NCBI GenBank assembly: GCA_905203045.1 | Contig: CAJKUH010000006.1 | Span: 1-64,000, forward strand | Source: an uncultured Eggerthella sp. | GTDB lineage: Bacteria > Actinomycetota > Coriobacteriia > Coriobacteriales > Eggerthellaceae | Length of the DNA stretch: 64,000 nucleotides | Reading direction: 5' to 3' | In this document: positions 60,862 to 64,000 of the stretch, piece after piece | Layout of the letters: the number at the start of each line of letters is the position of its first letter | Position numbering within the stretch: the first letter of the stretch is position 1 | The notes under the pieces: generated by a model | What the model saw: only the letters and a program-made list of their open reading frames with translations | Told to the model about the DNA's origin: nothing | The model's database searches: none | Made by a program: the position numbers and the translations under genes

Positions 60862-61743
60862 ATGATGGATAAAACGCTTTTCTTAGGCAATGGGCTTAAC
60901 CGTACGCTTGATTCGGGCATTAGCTGGAGTGACTTAATGATGAAGTTGGACCCGACTGGGCCGAAAACTTCGGATATACCATTTCCTATAGAGTTTGAAC
61001 GTATTGCAGCCTCAAAGGGTTGCATGATAGGGAAGCGAAATGCCGATCAGTGCAAGGAGCTTTTGGATAATTTGGCGGGTTTAATTAATGAAATGGGCGA
61101 AGTTCCAGGGGCTGCTCATCATGCTTTTCGTAATTTGCCCTTCAACCATTTTGTCACAACGAATTATGACCAAATTTTTGAAAATCTTTATGGGAAATTG
61201 GAGGAGGAGATAGATAACCCTGGCCCATATCGTAATATCCTTGATCCAATTTATCGAGCTGGGTCGGTTGATTTTTACCATGCACATGGAATCGCCAGAT
61301 GGAAAAACACTTTGTGCTTAGGCCACAATCATTATGCATCGCTAATGGGAAAAATCAGGCCTTTTTTCTATGACGACGATGACAATCTGATCCTTCGTGA
61401 TCTTGTTACCGGCAAAAGGTCCAGTTCAACAATTTGGCCCGAGTATTTATTTACGAATGAGGTGGCAATAGTCGGGCTTGGCTTAGATTACTGCGAGATA
61501 GACCTTTGGTGGCTGCTTGCTCTCCGTGCTGCATTATTCGCTCCGTGCGAAGACTTAAAGGGATACGAAAACCTCATTATTTACTATATGGCGGATATCA
61601 AGGGCGAGGAATTGAGCGCCTACGATATTCATAAGATTGAAGCTCTTGAATCCTTTGGCGTTTCTGTTGAGCGTGTTCCTGCTGAAGCCTATGAGTCTGC
61701 ATATATCGAGATAGCGTCGCGGATCAAAAAGAGTTGGTCGTAG
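60862..61743 (+). CDS. SIR2-like domain protein, probable defence NADase
   Basis: 293-aa protein with SIR2_2-type motifs: LFLGNGLNRTL at the start (replacing GAGxS), FNHFVTTNYDQIFENL near residue 100, FYHAHGIARW near 140 with the catalytic-type His, and VAIVGLGLDYCEIDLWWLL near 205. Stand-alone SIR2 proteins in defence islands deplete NAD+ on infection. It begins 7 bp after the pglX stop, where the pglX C-terminus would be, and is A+T-rich, suggesting later arrival. No fused effector domain is seen. Confidence 0.85.
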   Translation: MMDKTLFLGNGLNRTLDSGISWSDLMMKLDPTGPKTSDIPFPIEFERIAASKGCMIGKRNADQCKELLDNLAGLINEMGEVPGAAHHAFRNLPFNHFVTTNYDQIFENLYGKLEEEIDNPGPYRNILDPIYRAGSVDFYHAHGIARWKNTLCLGHNHYASLMGKIRPFFYDDDDNLILRDLVTGKRSSSTIWPEYLFTNEVAIVGLGLDYCEIDLWWLLALRAALFAPCEDLKGYENLIIYYMADIKGEELSAYDIHKIEALESFGVSVERVPAEAYESAYIEIASRIKKSWS

Positions 61744-61790
61744 TGGGTGTTTTGCTGGGGTTTTTAGCTAGAGGAGCGCTGTCTTTCTAC

Positions 61791-61848
61791 AAAGAAATGC
61801 TGGGGGACATTTCCCAGCTCTTGGATGCCGACCCTTGCGGGAGGACGA
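61791..61848 (-). ncRNA. Structured RNA unit R1 (DUF3800-associated)
   Basis: Minus strand: CCC-GCAA-GGG hairpin, linker UCCAAGAG, second hairpin GCUGGG to CCCAGC, then AUUUCUUU. Same plan as R3 and R6. No promoter of its own is evident; it may be the last unit of the transcript from 62001. Confidence 0.7.
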
Positions 61849-61885
61849 TTTGTTCCCATCCGCTTCTCGTCTCGAGCCAAAAGGC

Positions 61886-62004
61886 AGATAGGGTTGCTGG
61901 GGGAATTCCTCAGCCCTTGACAGCCCCCGCAAACGGGAAAGCAAAAAGATTGTCGGGGGTAAGACCCCGACTCTTGGAGGCCGACCCTTGTGGGGTTGAC
62001 CGAT
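61886..62004 (-). ncRNA. Tandem structured RNA units R3 and R2
   Basis: Minus-strand reading starts with R3: GGUC-AA-CCC, loop CACAA, GGG-UC-GGCC; linker CUCCAAGAG; hairpin GUCGGGGU/ACCCCGAC; then AAUCUUUUU. R2 follows at once in a degenerate form (CCCG-UUUG-CGGG, then GCUGAGG to CCCCAGC). Relative to R6, hairpin B of R3 has U-A replacing C-G pairs on both sides, i.e. compensatory change. A consensus promoter lies 5 bp upstream. Confidence 0.75.
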
Positions 62005-62008
62005 ATCT

Positions 62009-62037
62009 TTATAACTTAAACCTGTTTAAGCAGTCAA
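62009..62037 (-). promoter_or_regulatory. Consensus promoter for RNA units R3-R2-R1
   Basis: Minus strand TTGACT (62032-62037), 17-bp spacer, TTATAA (62009-62014). The expected start, about 62002, coincides with the first G of R3 (62001). Confidence 0.75.
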
Positions 62038-62078
62038 TTGCTCTGCAATTTCTGCACGTAAGGGCAATGGCAGAGAGC

Positions 62079-62197
62079 ATAAAAAATGCCGGAGGAAACC
62101 CTCCGGCTACTTCGACAGCCCTTGTTAATGGGGAAGCCAAAGAGGTTGCTGAGGGAAACCCCTCGACTCTTGGACAGCCCTCCATTGCGGAATGCTG
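62079..62197 (-). ncRNA. Tandem structured RNA units R5 and R4
   Basis: Minus strand R5: CAGC...GCUG stem enclosing UCC-GCAAU-GGA, linker UCCAAGAG, hairpin GUCGAGGG/CCCUCAGC. R4: GGC-UU-CCC...GGG-CU-GUC, linker, then perfect GCCGGAGG-GUUU-CCUCCGGC with AUUUUUUAU. The A-U pair in R4's hairpin replaces a G-C of R6, again compensatory. An extended -10 sits just upstream. Confidence 0.75.
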
Positions 62198-62202
62198 GTC
62201 TG

Positions 62203-62211
62203 TTTATACCA
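62203..62211 (-). promoter_or_regulatory. Extended -10 promoter for RNA units R5-R4
   Basis: Minus strand TGGTATAAA (-10 hexamer at 62203-62208). No good -35. Expected start about 62196 matches the first base of the R5 CAGC stem (62197). It lies between the DUF3800 stop (62229) and R5. Confidence 0.5.
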
Positions 62212-62228
62212 TATTATTGGTTAAACCG

Positions 62229-62909
62229 TTAGTTGAGCCGTTTCCTTCTGAACTTGTTCAAGTAGTTCTTCTTGAAGGAGCCCCATTCGCCAAAGAACTT
62301 GGTATCCGTAGGCCTTTGGTCTTTTGTTTGGTATTTAAGGGCAGTGAGCTCAATCGTGCAAAGAAAATCTGCAAGCTGCAGCAGCCGATAATCGGCAGGG
62401 TCGGCGTTCTTGTAGACAATTGCATCTTTAGCAAGGACGTATTCGATTGCATCGTGCAAGGCTTTAGTTACGATTGCCTGTCCGTTGTCGTAATAGACCT
62501 TAACCTCATCGAATTTCTGAAGGTATGCAATGTTATCGAAAAGGCCGTTGATCAAATCTCTCTTCATTCGGTCGAGAAGTTTGTTTGCATCGTCTTGAAA
62601 TTCGCTTTTCTTGTAGGCGAGGGTCATATAGCTGAATGGCAAATGGGATGCGAAGATTCGGAAGCTCGAAAGATAGCTTTTCCTGGTTTCAATGGAAAGC
62701 TCTTCGTAGCTTTCATGCTTGGTCAAAAGTGGACCAGCATGCATAGGTATATCGGGAAGCCCTTTGTCTCCAAGGTCGATAAGGTAAATCTCGATATAAG
62801 GGGAGATGTCGTTTTCTTGCTCGTGAAACACGAGCGTAATGAGGTAGTAGCGCGATCTCTCTCCGATATCGCCAGATTCGTCTACGAATACCGAAAGCTC
62901 TTCGTTCAT
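62229..62909 (-). CDS. DUF3800 domain protein
   Basis: 226-aa protein of the DUF3800 family: the N-terminal LSVFVDESGDIGERSRYYLITLVF carries the diagnostic DESGD, and the C-terminal DPADYRLLQLADFLCTIEL the second conserved acidic stretch. The acidic residues and fold suggested for the family point to an RNase H-like nuclease, unproven. Start at 62909 follows AGGAGG with 5-bp spacing. RNA unit R6 forms its whole leader and units R5-R1 lie just downstream. Candidate structured RNA motifs named after DUF3800 have been reported by comparative genomics, so an RNA link is known for the family. Confidence 0.88.
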   Translation of the reverse strand: MNEELSVFVDESGDIGERSRYYLITLVFHEQENDISPYIEIYLIDLGDKGLPDIPMHAGPLLTKHESYEELSIETRKSYLSSFRIFASHLPFSYMTLAYKKSEFQDDANKLLDRMKRDLINGLFDNIAYLQKFDEVKVYYDNGQAIVTKALHDAIEYVLAKDAIVYKNADPADYRLLQLADFLCTIELTALKYQTKDQRPTDTKFFGEWGSFKKNYLNKFRRKRLN

Positions 62910-62923
62910 TTCGGCCTCCTGAA

Positions 62924-62984
62924 AAATAAAAATGCCGGGGGAAACCCCCCGGCTCTTGGAGGCCGACCCTTTCGGGAGGACCAC
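62924..62984 (-). ncRNA. Structured RNA unit R6, leader of the DUF3800 gene
   Basis: Minus strand: GGUC-CU-CCC-GAAA-GGG-UC-GGCC (GNRA tetraloop, internal loop), linker CUCCAAGAG, hairpin GCCGGGGG-GUUU-CCCCCGGC, then AUUUUUAUUUUUC and straight into the AGGAGG of DUF3800. The second hairpin with its U-run is a textbook terminator, so most transcripts should stop before the gene. Confidence 0.8.
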
Positions 62985-62988
62985 CTAT

Positions 62989-63018
62989 TTTATATCACGA
63001 CCCAGGGCGTTCTTTCAA
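62989..63018 (-). promoter_or_regulatory. Promoter for RNA unit R6 and DUF3800
   Basis: Minus strand TTGAAA (63013-63018), 18-bp spacer, TATAAA (62989-62994). Expected start about 62982, the first G of R6. Confidence 0.7.
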
Positions 63019-63032
63019 GACATAATTATACA

Positions 63033-63046
63033 CGAACACATGTTCT
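63033..63046. promoter_or_regulatory. LexA-type SOS box before the last gene
   Basis: CGAACACATGTTCT, GAAC-N4-GTTC core, 35 bp upstream of the GTG at 63081 and about 50 bp upstream of the divergent R6 start. It could repress either direction. Confidence 0.55.
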
Positions 63047-63080
63047 AAAACACCAGGTAAGCGGCTAGGAGGTGAGCGCT

Positions 63081-64000
63081 GTGAGTTCCAAAGAAGAAGT
63101 GCCGTACCAGGCTTTTCGAAAGACGATTTCTAAGACCATTAACGTCGATGGTCTGGACATTTTTATTTCGTATCCCTCTCAGGGGCGGCTGTTCACCAGC
63201 TTAACGAAGCTTCAGGAAACAGAGCATCCGCGCCCCTTCCGCAAGAGTGATCTTATGTTCGTGGATGCTAAAGTCGAGCCCATTCCTAGGGAGTATCGGA
63301 GAACGGCGGCGCAGGCGCGCAGGGTGTTCGGCGATTTTATGCGCGTAATGGCGCTAGCCACCACCGATGAAATGCTACAGTGGATAGCCAGCCTTGCCAC
63401 CAGGAAAAGCGACGGCAACCTGGTTACCAATAAAAACCTCTTCGTATGTCGTTTGGAAGGTAGGTTCGGCTACGAATTCAACCATAATGGGCGCACACGC
63501 TTCGATTCTACGTACACGCTAATAGCCAAAACAGGCAAGGAAAACGACATATCCATATCGGTGAAACGCGAAGACGCGTTCAACTTTCACAAGGCGGTGG
63601 TGTATCTGTACGCCTACCAGGTGTTGGAAATGCACGCGGGCTTGCTGGAAAAGTACGGGCTTAAGCCCGCGCGTCGCACTGAGCATATTGTGGGCGATGT
63701 CCATATTGGCGAAAAACTGCGCCCCGTTCTTAAAGCAGCTTGCGAAACGCTGCAGACACGAAAGACGCATGGACATAGGTGTAATCCGGTTCGCCTTGTT
63801 TTTGCAGGGAGTGAAGAAACTACCCGTACTGTTCTGGCGGCAATGGTGCGCGAATACTGCATGGCAGCTGGTCTGTCTGAAAAGGGTGATGCGCTAGCCC
63901 GGGGAATTTCGGATGGCAGGGGCGCAACAGCGCTTTATGACATCGCCGATGCAATTGCGGAAACGTGTTTCGACCTTGCTCCGCTTTTCAGTACTCATTC
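63081..64000 (+). CDS. Unrecognised protein, 3' end beyond the window
   Basis: Open frame of at least 306 codons starting at GTG 63081, 8 bp after AGGAGG. It begins MSSKEEVPYQAFRKTISKT and continues past FISYPSQGRLFTSLTKLQE, YRRTAAQARRVFGDFM, FVCRLEGRFGYEFNHNGRTRFD and EHIVGDVHIGEKLRPVLKA. No Walker, methyltransferase, helicase, phosphatase or Lon motif is visible, so it is neither PglZ nor BrxL as far as read. No signal peptide or TM. Its position inside the BREX island and the SOS-type box upstream suggest a defence accessory protein. Family unknown to me. Confidence 0.75.
   Translation, partial: MSSKEEVPYQAFRKTISKTINVDGLDIFISYPSQGRLFTSLTKLQETEHPRPFRKSDLMFVDAKVEPIPREYRRTAAQARRVFGDFMRVMALATTDEMLQWIASLATRKSDGNLVTNKNLFVCRLEGRFGYEFNHNGRTRFDSTYTLIAKTGKENDISISVKREDAFNFHKAVVYLYAYQVLEMHAGLLEKYGLKPARRTEHIVGDVHIGEKLRPVLKAACETLQTRKTHGHRCNPVRLVFAGSEETTRTVLAAMVREYCMAAGLSEKGDALARGISDGRGATALYDIADAIAETCFDLAPLFSTH

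Noticed and set aside
61791..62984. CRISPR array as an explanation of the repeats
   Set aside because: Units are unequal, mutually diverged by compensatory changes, have no constant repeat with variable spacers, and no cas gene is near.
61734..63068. 444-codon plus-strand open frame across the RNA units and antisense to DUF3800
   Set aside because: It reads through repeated GC hairpins and the antisense of a clear DUF3800 gene, has no ribosome site and matches no family.

Overview
The window is about 64 kb of bacterial chromosome with moderately high G+C. It most resembles the Coriobacteriia, probably the family Eggerthellaceae. The evidence is a four-domain actinobacterial-type RpsA, a FASII cluster using FabK and a fused AccD-AccA, a TAXI-type TRAP transporter, a CmpB-like membrane protein, and a surface protease ending in an AKTGD sorting signal. 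The genus cannot be fixed from sequence reading alone. No tRNA, rRNA, CRISPR array or insertion sequence with an intact transposase was seen.

Layout. 1-4.6 kb: end of serC, then rpsA, coaE and uvrB. 4.7-13.6 kb: degV, a MarR-type regulator and a compact fatty-acid synthesis operon (acpP-fabK-fabD-fabG-fabF-fabZ-accDA) with overlapping genes; fabH, accB and accC are not in it. 13.8-20.4 kb: a small conserved unknown, an NSS-type sodium symporter, an RmlD-like reductase and a TAXI TRAP transporter, with a LysR regulator divergent from the transporter. 21.7-27.2 kb: a 190-bp nested inverted-repeat element, then a minus-strand operon pxpB-pxpC-accB-accC-(D-glutamate cyclase family)-pxpA for 5-oxoproline use; it carries the window's only biotin carboxylase and BCCP genes. 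27.5-37.4 kb: two tandem YhgE/Pip membrane proteins, a Nim-like flavoprotein, a toxin-antitoxin-like pair and a large M6 metalloprotease anchored to the wall. 37.6-47.5 kb: opine-dehydrogenase-like and Asp/Glu racemase genes, a two-component system whose regulator is frameshifted, CmpB, a LysR/EamA divergent pair, an M18 aminopeptidase and a second EamA transporter. 48-52.8 kb: oleate hydratase, an ABC ATPase whose permease survives only as a 20-codon stub, a methyltransferase and a flavodoxin. The ATPase and flavodoxin both carry DtxR/IdeR-like boxes.

53-64 kb is a defence island. brxA, brxB, brxC and pglX form the start of a type 1 BREX operon. brxA is out of frame at a run of nine G just after its start codon, which suggests phase variation. 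pglX stops early, and where pglZ and brxL are expected there is instead a SIR2-domain gene and a locus of six structured RNA units around a minus-strand DUF3800 gene. A further unrecognised gene then runs off the end. GAAC-N4-GTTC (LexA-type) palindromes lie before brxA and before that last gene.

The RNA/DUF3800 locus is the best candidate for an undescribed system. Each unit is about 60 nt: a hairpin often closed by a GNRA loop, a UCCAAGAG-like linker and a terminator-like hairpin with compensatory changes, usually followed by U-rich sequence. Three sigma-70-like minus-strand promoters are placed so that predicted transcription starts fall on the first base of a unit. One unit is the leader of DUF3800. 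The arrangement recalls type III toxin-antitoxin loci, but the family and the RNA differ.
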